From: Volutella citrinella
Lineage: Eukaryota; Ascomycota; Sordariomycetes; Hypocreales; Nectriaceae
Assembly (NCBI GenBank): GCA_034401135.1
Contig: JAWZSP010000006.1
Span: 2,232,001 to 2,296,000 of the forward strand
DNA: 64,000 bases
Direction: 5' to 3'
Shown in pieces: positions 21,976 through 31,765 of the stretch (the stretch's first letter is position 1; each line of letters starts with the position of its first letter). The notes below the pieces were generated by a model. The model was not told where the DNA came from. It did no database searches and was given only the letters and a program-made list of their open reading frames with translations. A program made the translations under genes and the position numbers.

Positions 21976-23187
21976 ATGTCCATTGACGAGAAGTTCCTGC
22001 CCTGGGCCAAGGAGAAGGGGGTTGTGCTGAAGGGCATAGCGCCTCAAGTGCTGCCCGGGCGAGGTATCGGTGTTGTTGCAACCCGGGATGTGAGAGTGAG
22101 TTGTCCGCGCCTACATTTGCGGTTATTTTCCTCCTTTTTTTCTCTAACAAAATGACTGTTCGTTTCTTCTTTCAAAATCTAATCTTGTGTGTAGGCACAT
22201 GAAACGATTCTGTCAGTGCCGATGCGGTCGGTCCGCACAATTGACACAGTTCCCAAGAGAATCTCAGAGGCGCTCAAGGGTGTGACAGTCCACGGCATCC
22301 TAGCTGCCGAGATTGCCCTGGACGAGAGCGATGACTTTGCCATCTGGAAGACTGTGCTGCCCACGAGAGAGGACTTGGAGGCCGGCATGCCTATGATGTT
22401 CCCGGCAGAACTGCACCCCTTCCTCCCCAAGCGGGCCAAGGAGCTCATGGATAACCAGACCACCACCTTCAGGCGCGAGTGCGACATCGTTCTCAAGGCG
22501 TTCCCCAAGCTGACCAGGGACGAGTACCTGTACTCGTGGCTGCTCATCAACACCCGAACGTTTTACAACAGCATGCCCAGGATGAAGACGTATCCGCAGG
22601 CGGAGCGCCTCGTCTGCATGCCCGCCGCCGACCTCTTCAACCACGCAGACCAAGGATGCCAGCTCAAGTACTCTGCCCTCGGCTATAGCATCTCAGCAGA
22701 CCGTGTCTACCGCGCCGGCGAGGAAGTCTACCTCTCGTACGGCCCGCACTCCAACGACTTCCTCCTCACGGAGTATGGCTTCATCTTGGACTCGAACCGC
22801 TGGGATGAGGTCCACATCGACGAGGTCATCCTGCCGCGGCTCAACAAGACACAAAGGGCCGACCTGGAGAGCGTCGGCTTCTTGGGCCGCTACACGCTCG
22901 ACCGCCAGACGCTGGGGTGCCACCGCACGCAGGTGGCCCTACGGCTGCTCTGCTGCAAGCCGCACGAGTGGCAGGATTTCGTCGACGGCAAGGACAGCGG
23001 TCGCAGGTCGCAGGGCGCGGTGAATGCGCTGCTCAAGGAGGCGCTCCAGGACTACCTGGACGTGATTTCGAGGAAGCTCCAGGACTTGGACGACGTCGAG
23101 GCTGGGCTGGATAGCCAGCGAGAATGGTTGCGTAGCCGGTGGCAGCAGATTGATGCCATTGTGCGGGAGCAGATTGACAAGCTATAA
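21976..23187 (+). CDS. SET-domain lysine methyltransferase of the SETD3/LSMT type
   Basis: Predicted 370 residues, exons 21976-22095 and 22195-23187. Splicing joins A-T-R-D-V-R to A-H-E-T-I-L-S-V-P. The SET core begins G-R-G-I-G-V-V-A-T-R. A large insert follows, as in Rubisco LSMT, SETD3 and yeast Rkm proteins. The catalytic end carries A-A-D-L-F-N-H-A-D and S-Y-G-P-H-S-N-D-F-L-L-T-E-Y-G-F. The C-terminal third is the helical Rubisco-LSMT substrate-binding region. Yeast relatives (Rkm1-4) methylate ribosomal proteins, and animal SETD3 methylates actin His; the target here is not deducible. It ends Q-I-D-K-L. The start is the first ATG, directly before W-A-K-E-K-G. Confidence 0.9.
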
Positions 23188-23401
23188 GTGGCATTGTCAT
23201 TTCACACGCAGGCACCCATGTATGACGACTTTCACGATGAAATGAATTAGGAGTGCTGGAAATAGAGCTTCTTGTCAACAGCCCAAACGTAAGAGTCCGC
23301 CATCCCGCCCAAAGTGAGTTATGCCATCCGTGTGCTCCGCTTTCCAAGAACTCCGCCGCCTCCCAATATAATGAATGCCCACGAAACGAAATCCTAAGTG
23401 G

Positions 23402-25691
23402 TCACTTGCGAAACTTTGCAAAATGGTACTCCAGGACTGAGAATGCCCGGTCCACGTCCTCGGGGCTGAGGCCGACCTTCAATATTCTCCTATTGGCGAG
23501 TCAGTCATTGTTCTACCGTCATCTCATTAAACAGCCAGCCAGCAACTCACCAGTACGCCTCAATGTCTTGCGGATTCTTCTGGATGACGTTCCAGAAGAT
23601 CTTTCGCGGCTGGAACACAAAGTTCAGCTGCTGCGGGTCGAATCCGGGCTTGATGAAGCCGCGATCATTCGTTACGGCTGGGAACGGGTCCAGGAGGCGA
23701 TCGACCCAGTCGAACAGGGCTGCCCCGATGCGCCCCTCGGCCAAGAGCAAGTTCTTTGAGTTGTCGGCCTTGCATTCGAACAGCTCCACGTTGAAGCCGC
23801 CCACGCCACCGTTGGGGGCGATGTCGCGGTACAGGAGGTACTCGCCATCTGTCAGGGGCGTCTGGTCAATGGCCAGCATGCCGAGCGCCGTGGCGAAGCC
23901 CTCTCCGAAGCTGGTGCCCTTGCGCGGCGCTATGGCGGCATCGCACGTCGAGTGCTTGCCTCCGCCATCGAACGCCGCCTTGTTCCGCGCGATGAAGTGC
24001 GCCCAGTGCCCAAACTCGTGGGCCATGACGGGCGGATCCTGCGCATCCTCGTCGGGGAGGTTGATGTAGTGGGTCTTGCCATCGAACGTGAAGACGGTGC
24101 CCCCGACTGGTGTCGGGTACCACACGATGACCTTTTCTGTGTTGTCAGAAGGGGCCACCTTGGTCCTGAAGAAATCCATGAGGGTGCGGAATGTATCGGC
24201 AACCCAGAGCGCCTGTCCAACGCCGGTGGTTGGGAGGACGGTCCGGACAGCGATGGCGTTGCCAGCAGACACCACCCAGGGATTCGTGGCATCCAAGTCC
24301 GTGAAGATGGTCAACGGCGTGAAGTCCGATTGCTTGTTCGGGCGCGTGGCGATGGTGAACTCGGTATTGTCGAATGTATAGAAGAGCGTGGTGATCTCGG
24401 CTCGCTCGTCTTCATTGGTCGGGTAGCTGAAGACGCCTATCCCGCGCTCGTCGGTCTCGGTCCTCGAAACCCACGTACGCGTAACGGTATCGCCGCGCTT
24501 GAAGTTGGCAAACGCGTAGACTACCTGTCGTCGTACGGGCTGGTCGAAGCCGTTCCGGTCGACGAAGAAGATGGTGGCGATGAAGAAGCAGAACTGGGGC
24601 CTATTTTCCTGTCGCTTTTCGTAGTCAACATAGTAGTCGAAGGGATAGTCTGGCCGTGGACGCCGGGCGGGTGAGGTCGACAAAGGGACCAAGTCTATGG
24701 TAAGGGTGGGCACAGACGCCGACGTGGTGTCCTGGATGCTTGTCAATGTGGAGGTAGTTGTTGAGGTGGTTGTCGAGTTGGTTGTCGAACTAGTTGTCGA
24801 ACTGGCTGATGTCGTGTTGATTGATGTCGAGGTGGTCGTGTACGCAGTAAACTCTGGCAGAGACACGGACAGTTTCTCTGTGGGTATTTGTGTGTAGGTC
24901 GGGGGTTGTTCGCCACCAGGTCTTTCCCCCTCTGGCTGCTTCCCCTCTGGTTGTTTCCCTTCTGGCTGCTTCTCCTCTGGTTGGTTCCCCTCTGGTTGTT
25001 TCCCCTCTGGCTGTTTCCCCTCCGGCTGCTCCCCCACTGGCGGTTTATACCCATCGCTGGGTTTCCCGTCCGTCTTGGTACCAGGCTTGCTCGTCAGCTT
25101 GTCGCTCGGGGTGTCGTCGAACGGCGGCGCTCCCAGGTCCGCCGGGTCCGCCCTTGACTCCCCGGCCGGGTTAAAGTTCTCAAACTTTGCCGTTATATTC
25201 TTGCTGAGCGTGTCCGCCCAGGCGCCGAGGCTCTGCATGCCCCATTTGTGACTGGCGCTCTCGTTGCGCGCGAGGACTGCGCTGCTCCCCGTCGTGGCCA
25301 ACGACGTGCGATCGTCCACGTTCAGCCGCAGTATGATCCCTTCCTTGGGTTCTGGTACGATCACATTGAACTTTTGCGTGAAGTTTTCGCTGCTGGGCGC
25401 GATGAAGGTCTGGTTGTGAACGAGCTTCTGCGTCGGCTGCTCGAGGTTGGTGACATTGCTGGTGAAGGCCACTGTCGAGAAGACGTAGAACGCGGGGGTG
25501 TCTGCCAAAGACAGTTGGCGATGGAAGTCGACTGTGAGCACAATTTGCAGGTCGGTTCCCCCTTGGTCGTTGGACTCGGAGCCCGTAACTTCGCCGTGTT
25601 TGTACTCCAGCTCCCAGCCCAGGTCGGCCTTGGTGGCAGTGATGGAAACAACAAAGCTCAACCACAGGACACACCGCAGTATTCGGTCCAT
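23402..25691 (-). CDS. secreted gluzincin-like metalloprotease with QPEGK repeats and Thr/Ser linker
   Basis: Predicted 742 residues, exons 25691-23551 and 23489-23402 (61-nt intron, GTGAGT donor, AATAG acceptor). The ATG at 25691 opens a signal peptide (about 1-22). An N-terminal beta-rich domain with several N-x-S/T sites is followed by Pro-rich sequence. Next are about eight Q-P-E-G-K-type pentapeptides, then a Ser/Thr-rich mucin-like linker. The C-terminal domain contains H-E-F-G-H at 558-562 and, after 35 residues, G-E-G-F-A with Glu597. This is the HExxH...E layout of gluzincins. A processing-like R-R-P-R-P motif lies before it. Substrate and localisation are inferred (extracellular, probably wall-associated). 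I cannot place it in a named peptidase family. Confidence 0.75.
24903..25035 (-). repeat. 15-nt tandem repeats encoding QPEGK
   Basis: Roughly eight imperfect 15-nt units, each coding for Gln-Pro-Glu-Gly-Lys or a one-residue variant, lie inside the metalloprotease gene. Reading frame is kept in all units, as expected for selected length variation. Confidence 0.85.
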
Positions 25692-27099
25692 TGTTCCACC
25701 TCCGCACAGGGCGCTTGCCTCTGAATTTCACAGTCCAACAATGATTGATGCGAACGCACCAAGAGAGGCGCCCGCCCGCCAGCGGGATTCCTGCATTTAA
25801 GAGTCTGGGAGGCCGTCCTCGTTGGCATTACTATTACCCTAGTTCCTAAGCCACTCAGAGCGACATGTCCTAGCTGAGGAAGCACTGCTGAGCACTAGGG
25901 CATATTCGGGAAACGGGCCACGCGATTTGCCAGCTGTTCGCCATCTGATCGCTCAGCTGAGTCTTCTTACACGAATGGCGGGGACTAGTAGGCGCCCCAA
26001 AGCTTGTAGCCCGAAACAAGGGGGGCACGCCCGACAACGAGGTTGGGGCGTCACTTTGCGACCGAGAAACGCACTTTTGCACAGTTTCCAGAGCGAAGAA
26101 CCGTCACTGGTGAGGGAAAAGCAGCCTCTAGCTACAGAAACATAATCCAGGCTACTTCCTTGATTTATGAATGTTCTCCATCCCAGAGTAACGGTCTCAG
26201 TCCACGACCTCCCCCTTGGTCTAGGCCCGGATCGATGTCTTAGCGCTCTCTCCGCCCTATCATTTCTGGTTAGCCCCGTGGCCAACACGAACATGCTTAA
26301 GAGGTAAATCCCAACCAATGGCTGGCTCAGGTGGACTTTTTGCTTGCGGGAATCCCCGAGACTCAGTCGCAGACGACGAGTCCAGAGTGAGGTGGCTGGC
26401 CGTTGCCAGGAGCATCTTCAAGTTATCCAACGTTGGATGGCCAGCCCCAGATATCGAGTGGTTAATATTTGACATATCATTCATTCGTGTAGATGCAGCT
26501 TCATTAGAATGGCCTGCTGCATGTCGGTGTCAAGGCAAAGTACCGCTAGATGGCTAGGCGTCAAGGTTTGATGGCCATCCTGGTCCTGAACTATTGCTTT
26601 CTTTACCGGGTTTATCCAGTTTCATGAAACATCGGTGTCCATTTCGTCAGGCTCGAGAATAGGGATTCATGCATTAGAGAGCCTCAGGATGCTAAATTAA
26701 AAGTTTGCAGGGGAACCTGTTTGTCCCTTTGTCTCTAGGATAGAACTCTGCATTCTGGCCCCGTACCCTAGAGAAGTATCGCATAGGCATTGCGTCCTTG
26801 GGGAGAGGTGACAATGTACATCGTGCGGTTTAGGGTCTGTAGAGGCATCTTGGATGATCGGGTGAGGAAATGTCAATGTTATCTCCAGGGTAATCACGCC
26901 TCCTGGTTGGTTACGATGAAACCCAAAGGAATTCCCGGGGTGGTGTAAGTGGATAGAGTTGAGCACCATGCACGAGATGTACCGTGATGGCCATCCTTTA
27001 TGGTCCGGGCATCGACATCAAGGTCGTCTTGTGTAGAAAAGTTTTGCAATGATCAAACTCTAGGACCGGAGATAGATGAAGAATTCTCTTTCACGCCAT

Positions 27100-27106
27100 T
27101 ATAAAA
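27100..27106 (+). promoter_or_regulatory. TATA box of the F-box-like gene
   Basis: TATAAAA sits upstream of a C/T-rich leader of about 140 nt. It lies downstream of an in-frame ATG at 27076, which argues for translation from 27256 instead. Confidence 0.6.
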
Positions 27107-27124
27107 CCCCCCAGTCCCCTGGAT

Positions 27125-27215
27125 ATGTTTTCAGTCATCTCCCCATCTTCCCATCTCTCCAGCTTCCTATATTTCCATCATCCCATCATTCCATCATCCC
27201 ATCCATCTCTCTGAA
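27125..27215 (+). repeat. imperfect CCATC-rich tandem in the leader
   Basis: Pyrimidine-rich run made of TCCCATC/TTCCATCA-type units repeated several times just before the start codon. Fungal core promoters often have C/T-rich tracts near the transcript start. Confidence 0.6.
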
Positions 27216-27255
27216 CACCTTCACATTGTGCACAAATCCAGACAACTCTGCAAGC

Positions 27256-28404
27256 ATGTCTGCCAGCACCAACAACCCACGTTCAGTTGGACGCTCTCGT
27301 CCTCTACGCCTCACTCCTCAACAACAAGCCCTATCAATTATGAATCAAGCCCAAGCCAGAATAAGTCGAAGCCCCTTCCTGGAGCTTCCCTATGACATAC
27401 ATCGGTGTATCCTAGAGCACCTGCCCTTGGTTGAGCAGTTCCTGCTCTCCCGTACATGCAAGGCGATGAGAGCCATGTCGTTGCATGACTGGAACATCGT
27501 GGTCAGGGGCATGACCAAAGCGCGGCGGATGAGATTCTTGATGCAAGCCTCCTATGTCATGCCAGACAGCTGGGTCTGTATACCCTGCTGCAAAATAAAT
27601 ACCAGCCGGTCCGCGGACGTCACCTCAACAACAAGGCACCTTTGCCCGCATGAAGGGCGTTTCCAGCAACAACTGCCCCAACTCCGCCACAGACAAGTGC
27701 AGCTCGCGCTCAAGTACAAAGAGCGAAGCGGTGGCCTCGGGCGTTTAGAAAGGCTTCGTTTAGAAGGAATTCTAGAACCGTGGCACGTTTCCTCCCAATC
27801 TTCCGGCCTCTGGGACCGCATAAGCTTGACCTACCGCGCCAAGCCCCGCATCGTCGACGGCCATTATCTGATCCACGAGCGGTACACACTCGCAGGCAAT
27901 GCGGGAGACGATTTTCAGAGTGCTCTCTCAAGAACTGGGCGCATCTGCCCCCATCAAGAGGTTTGCCCCGGGTCATTCAGGCAGGTTCCAGCGACGTGGC
28001 GAGACGGAGTGACACCGGCCGCAGAGTTCAACAAGCGCATTTGCATGGCACTGGACTATCCCGGGAAGTCTTTCGAAGGGTATTGCGGCAGCTGCTGGAC
28101 CGACTACTCCGTCCGTGTCGGCCGTGACTGGGCCATGATCGACTGCTGGCGCGACTTTGGCACCTATGACTTGCCCACCAATATTTTCTGGGCGTCGCAG
28201 CAGCACATCTGCGACAGAAATGACTCTGGTCATTCCATGGCCTTTGTGCAGCGCAAGTCAGGGAGTGTCAGGATGAGATATGAGGTCCATCGATCCGGTT
28301 TCGACGATGAAGACGTTGGCTTCGCTGATCGAGGCGACAAGTTGACCAATCGAATGCTAGGAATGCGCCGTGAGAGAAAGGCGCCACTCTATCATGATTT
28401 TTAA
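27256..28404 (+). CDS. F-box-like protein, 382 residues
   Basis: Single exon. Residues about 39-75 resemble an F-box: L-E-L-P-Y-D-I-H-R-C-I-L-E-H-L, then a hydrophobic Q-F-L-L-S-R-T-C-K-A-M. The rest is rich in Cys, Trp and His (I-P-C-C-K-I-N, C-P-H-E-G, C-P-H-Q-E-V-C-P-G, C-G-S-C-W-T-D-Y), a pattern often seen in lineage-expanded fungal F-box proteins. If it is a real F-box protein, it would link substrates to an SCF ubiquitin ligase through Skp1. The ATG at 27256 is chosen because the core promoter lies between it and the earlier in-frame ATG. Confidence 0.75.
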   Translation: MSASTNNPRSVGRSRPLRLTPQQQALSIMNQAQARISRSPFLELPYDIHRCILEHLPLVEQFLLSRTCKAMRAMSLHDWNIVVRGMTKARRMRFLMQASYVMPDSWVCIPCCKINTSRSADVTSTTRHLCPHEGRFQQQLPQLRHRQVQLALKYKERSGGLGRLERLRLEGILEPWHVSSQSSGLWDRISLTYRAKPRIVDGHYLIHERYTLAGNAGDDFQSALSRTGRICPHQEVCPGSFRQVPATWRDGVTPAAEFNKRICMALDYPGKSFEGYCGSCWTDYSVRVGRDWAMIDCWRDFGTYDLPTNIFWASQQHICDRNDSGHSMAFVQRKSGSVRMRYEVHRSGFDDEDVGFADRGDKLTNRMLGMRRERKAPLYHDF

Positions 28405-28806
28405 TCCGATTATTATTAGTCTCCATGCCGCCAAAGGAGATTGATTCATGTCACGACGAAAACGAATGGAAGCGATGAAAAGCGATGGCCGGCAAGGCCC
28501 TGTTTTGCCGTATTGATAGAATGTCTCAAGCTTCAAAGCAAACCCATGTACTCCATCCTAATGCTATGTTTGTCTCATTGACAACCGTTTTGTCCCCCCC
28601 GTTGGCTGCTTTTGTGAGCCGCATCTGTGCCAAATCACAAACCGTAGTAAACGCCAGTCGTTCATCCCTCCCCGTCCAAGCCGGTGCAGTGATTCACCCA
28701 TGCTAGGTGTTCCTCATACCAGATGGGCCTACGCCTTGGTGGACACCCCGTAAACTCCATGATCAAACAGGCCGTGTGTCTCGGACACAGGGCGTTGGAA
28801 GTCGGC
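28405..28806. other. intergenic between convergent genes
   Basis: About 400 nt of 3' flanks shared by the F-box-like gene and the cysteine-rich secreted protein gene. No gene seen. Confidence 0.5.
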
Positions 28807-29070
28807 TCACTGCCTGCGGCAGCCCTGGTCCTCGTCGCTGCACTTCCAGCCGGGGCCGCACAGCTGGCCGTCGATGTACTTGCCGTTGTCGCAGAACTTG
28901 ACGTAGTCGCTGGAGGAGCAGTAGGCCTTGTTCATGCCCTTGCAGCCACACTGCTCAGGGTCGGCCTGGCAGGCGGCCTTGCGAGCCTCGCTGCGGGTGA
29001 AGATGGTCTCGGCTCCGAGCACGCCGGAGGAGAGGGAGAGGAGAGCAAGGGTGGCGGTGGAGAAGCGCAT
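28807..29070 (-). CDS. small secreted cysteine-rich protein, 87 residues
   Basis: Single exon. The signal peptide is residues 1-19 (M-R-F-S-T start, Leu/Ser core, cleavage after V-L-G). The mature 68 residues hold eight cysteines (C-x6-C-x-C-x7-C, then C, C-x5-C-x6-C), enough for four disulphides. It has no tandem motif or membrane anchor. A TATA box lies 164 nt upstream. Size, cysteine content and single-exon structure fit a fungal secreted effector-like or hydrophilic cell-surface protein. No named family is recognised, and no activity should be assumed. Confidence 0.75.
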   Translation of the reverse strand: MRFSTATLALLSLSSGVLGAETIFTRSEARKAACQADPEQCGCKGMNKAYCSSSDYVKFCDNGKYIDGQLCGPGWKCSDEDQGCRRQ

Positions 29071-30466
29071 GGTTGCTGAGTGTATTGTTTTTGTGTGTAA
29101 GGGGATGTAATGGAGTAGGGAATTGTGGTAGCTTGAGTGCTTGTTTGTTTGATGGAGGCGGTGATGCTTTGCTTTGGTGGATGGTGGTGATGAAGATGGT
29201 GTCCTGGGATAGAAGTCGAGACGGCCAGGTCGTCTTTATACTTGGGCCGGCTTTCGTTGTTCACGCATGATTCACAGATCGATGCCCTGGGGGAGAAGGT
29301 TTTCGTTCTGATAGAGTCATGTTCAGTAATTGGATGTGTCGCAGTGCCGCGAAACAGCAGAAACAGCATGGCTGTTTGCCCTCACCTTGATTAGCGTGCC
29401 ATCCAGTCCCTCCCTTCTCCTGTCTCAGGCGGCTACCCCTGGGAGCGCTGAACCTGCGCCATTGGACGTCCGGGCCATCGGGACGCCATCATGTCGCTGC
29501 GCCGGGTTGCCACCAGCGTGTTAGTTGGCTGGCGCAAGAGGTTGAGAGGACGGGGCGAGAATGACTGGATCTGGACAGGGGGTTGACAGGGAGGGGTTGC
29601 CAGAATCGCATTGGATCCCATCCACTGGTTCTGGCGGGCGAACCATGAGGCAGGCGCAGACGCACCAGTTCATTCACCAACAAATCACCATCCACTGTAA
29701 ACGCCAGTCCGCCAAGTGTTGGCGCGTGCATGAGACGCAGAGCGTGTATTAGTGTTCTGACGGCCTGTTCCCTCTGCTCTTGGAGCATTCTGCTTCTCTC
29801 TCTACGGGCACGAACAAGACTGTGGCCTTCATCAACTCTTGTTCTTGATCTCGAGAACCCAGCATGACTGTCGCTGTTTCCAACCCACGCCGCCTCCCCG
29901 TGCACGCAGATCCAGGCAGCGAATCACCGCGCCATGTGCGTTCGTCCCTGAAACAAACCAAGCGTGCTGCCTCGATTGTCGCTGCTTCTGGCGCGCAACC
30001 ACCCTGCCGTTTCAAAAGTGTCCCGGCTATGCTGCTGGCCTCTGTAGCCATTGGCCCACAGCGCACGGCAGCCCATGAAAAGCCGCCCTCTTTCTAGCCC
30101 TGTGGATGCGCATCTGTCTCGCCTTTCCGGGGGGGAAAAGCGACTAGCGCTCTGCTAGACAAAACAAAACACGATGTAGTGGCAGGTTGATTAGATGCCA
30201 GTGCTTGAAATGTTTCCGAGAAGCCGCTGCGTAGTATCACTGGCTGTGCTGCTTCGTCTCTCCTGGGCCTCTGAGCCTGAAGGGATGGACGGGAGTAAGG
30301 TCCAGTAATAACCACTGGCTGCCAACTCCCCATGCCCACCCACAAGCGCTGGACCCACCCGCAACGACATCATCAGCGGCGGCAAGGCCTATCCTCCACC
30401 AAAAGCTTTCCCACGCCATCTCCAACCACATCCCGGAGGCCACCACCCAATGCGCCACTCGTCACC
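29071..30466. other. intergenic, 1.4 kb, divergent promoters
   Basis: No supportable gene. It holds the promoter of the minus-strand cysteine-rich protein gene and of plus-strand SURF1. Confidence 0.5.
29234..29240 (-). promoter_or_regulatory. TATA box of the cysteine-rich secreted protein gene
   Basis: On the minus strand this reads TATAAAG, 164 nt upstream of the start codon at 29070, followed by an A/C-rich leader. Confidence 0.6.
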
Positions 30467-31713
30467 ATGAACGCGCCGCACCACATGCTGCTGCTCCGCG
30501 GCCTCCTACGGCCCTCCCCCTCCGCGCGCGCCGCCGCCGCATCCTCCCTCCCCCGCGCCGCCGTCCGATCCGCCGCCGTCCCGCGCAGGCCCTTCTCATG
30601 GTCCGGCCTCCGGCGCAACCAGGCCAGGCCGAACAAGCCCGATGAGCCCAACCCGCTCGACCCGGACTTCATCTCCATCCTCGAGGCCCAGCCCAAGATG
30701 GTCCGCCAGGGCCGGCGCCACGGACCTGGCCTGATCATCCTCGGTGCGTCCCCAATGGCTCAGCCAGAGGCAATCTCAGGCCACCTCCACCCGCCGGCCA
30801 CGGCCAGTGTTGCGTGCATGCTTCCCCCATCATAGCTCGATTCCTGCTAACGCACACCCCTCTCGCCCTCACAGCCATCATTCCCGTCACGGCCTTCGTC
30901 CTCGGCTGCTGGCAGGTCCAGCGGCTGGGCTGGAAGACGGACCTCATCGCCAAGTTCGAGGACCGCCTCGTTCGCGAGCCCCTGCCCCTGCCGCCCACCA
31001 TCGACCCGGCCGCCGTCAAAGACTTCGACTTCCGCCGCGTCGTCGCCACCGGCCACTTCCGCCATGACCAGGAGATGCTCATCGGCCCCCGCATGCGCGA
31101 GGGCACCGACGGCTTCATGGTCGTCACGCCCCTCGAGCGCGAGAACGGCACCACCATCCTCGTCAACCGCGGCTGGATCGACAGGAAGCACCGCGACCAG
31201 AGCACCCGTCCGGACGGCCTTCCCAAGGGCGAGGTCACCGTCGAGGGCCTGCTCCGAGAGCCTTGGAAGAAGAATAGGTTCACTCCGGATAACCAGCCCG
31301 ACAAGGGCCTGTTCTATTTCCCAGACGTCAAGCAGATGGCCGAGCTCACAGGTGCTCAGCCCGTCTGGATTGAAACTACTATGCGTATGTCTATCGAACC
31401 TTGGAGCCCTTCTTCGCTGGCTCGAATTGCCACTTTGCTAACGGCCTCCGCAGAGCAGGATTGGCTCAAGATGGTCGACTTTGAGGCTCGGGGCATCCCC
31501 TACGGCCGAGCCGCAGAGGTCAACCTCAAGAACAACCATGCCCAGTATATTTTCACATGGTTCGTTGCCCCCCTCTCCATCCGGCTCATCAATCGTGTCT
31601 TAATCAGTCGTCACAGGTATGCCCTCAGCCTCTGCACATCCGTCATGCTGTGGATGGTCATCAAGAAGCCTTCCACGGACGTGGCCCGACGCATCCGCCG
31701 CTCAAGAGGCTGA
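30467..31713 (+). CDS. SHY1: SURF1/Shy1, cytochrome c oxidase assembly factor
   Basis: Predicted 329 residues from four exons: 30467-30743, 30875-31384, 31454-31559 and 31617-31713. An Arg/Ala/Ser presequence is followed by a first membrane span (about 87-108, ending C-W-Q-V-Q-R-L-x-W-K). The SURF1 central domain follows: F-R-R-V-V-A-T-G-x-F, then L-V-N-R-G-W-I, which is the family signature. The C-terminal span begins N-N-H-A-Q-Y-I-F-T-W-Y-A-L-S, matching human N-E-H-L-Q-Y-I-x-T-W-Y. The product sits in the mitochondrial inner membrane and helps heme-containing Cox1 assembly. All four junctions restore conserved text. The gene is convergent with the CENP-T gene. Confidence 0.95.
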
Positions 31714-31765
31714 GCTGTAAAACCAAAAAGTTGCCATGTTTCTCCGTTCAACCCTTGTGTAAAAT

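Larger units (their letters stand above)
25692..27255. other. intergenic, 1.56 kb, divergent promoters
   Basis: No supportable gene. It holds the metalloprotease promoter on the left and the F-box-like promoter on the right (TATA at 27100, then a long C/T-rich leader). Confidence 0.5.

Noticed and set aside
24743..25054. Minus-strand alternative frame with QRGN-type repeats
   Set aside because: It is the off-frame reading of the QPEGK array of the metalloprotease gene.
27076..27255. Longer N-terminus for the F-box-like gene starting at 27076
   Set aside because: The TATA box at 27100 would then lie inside the coding region, and the extra sequence is a low-complexity C/T repeat translation.
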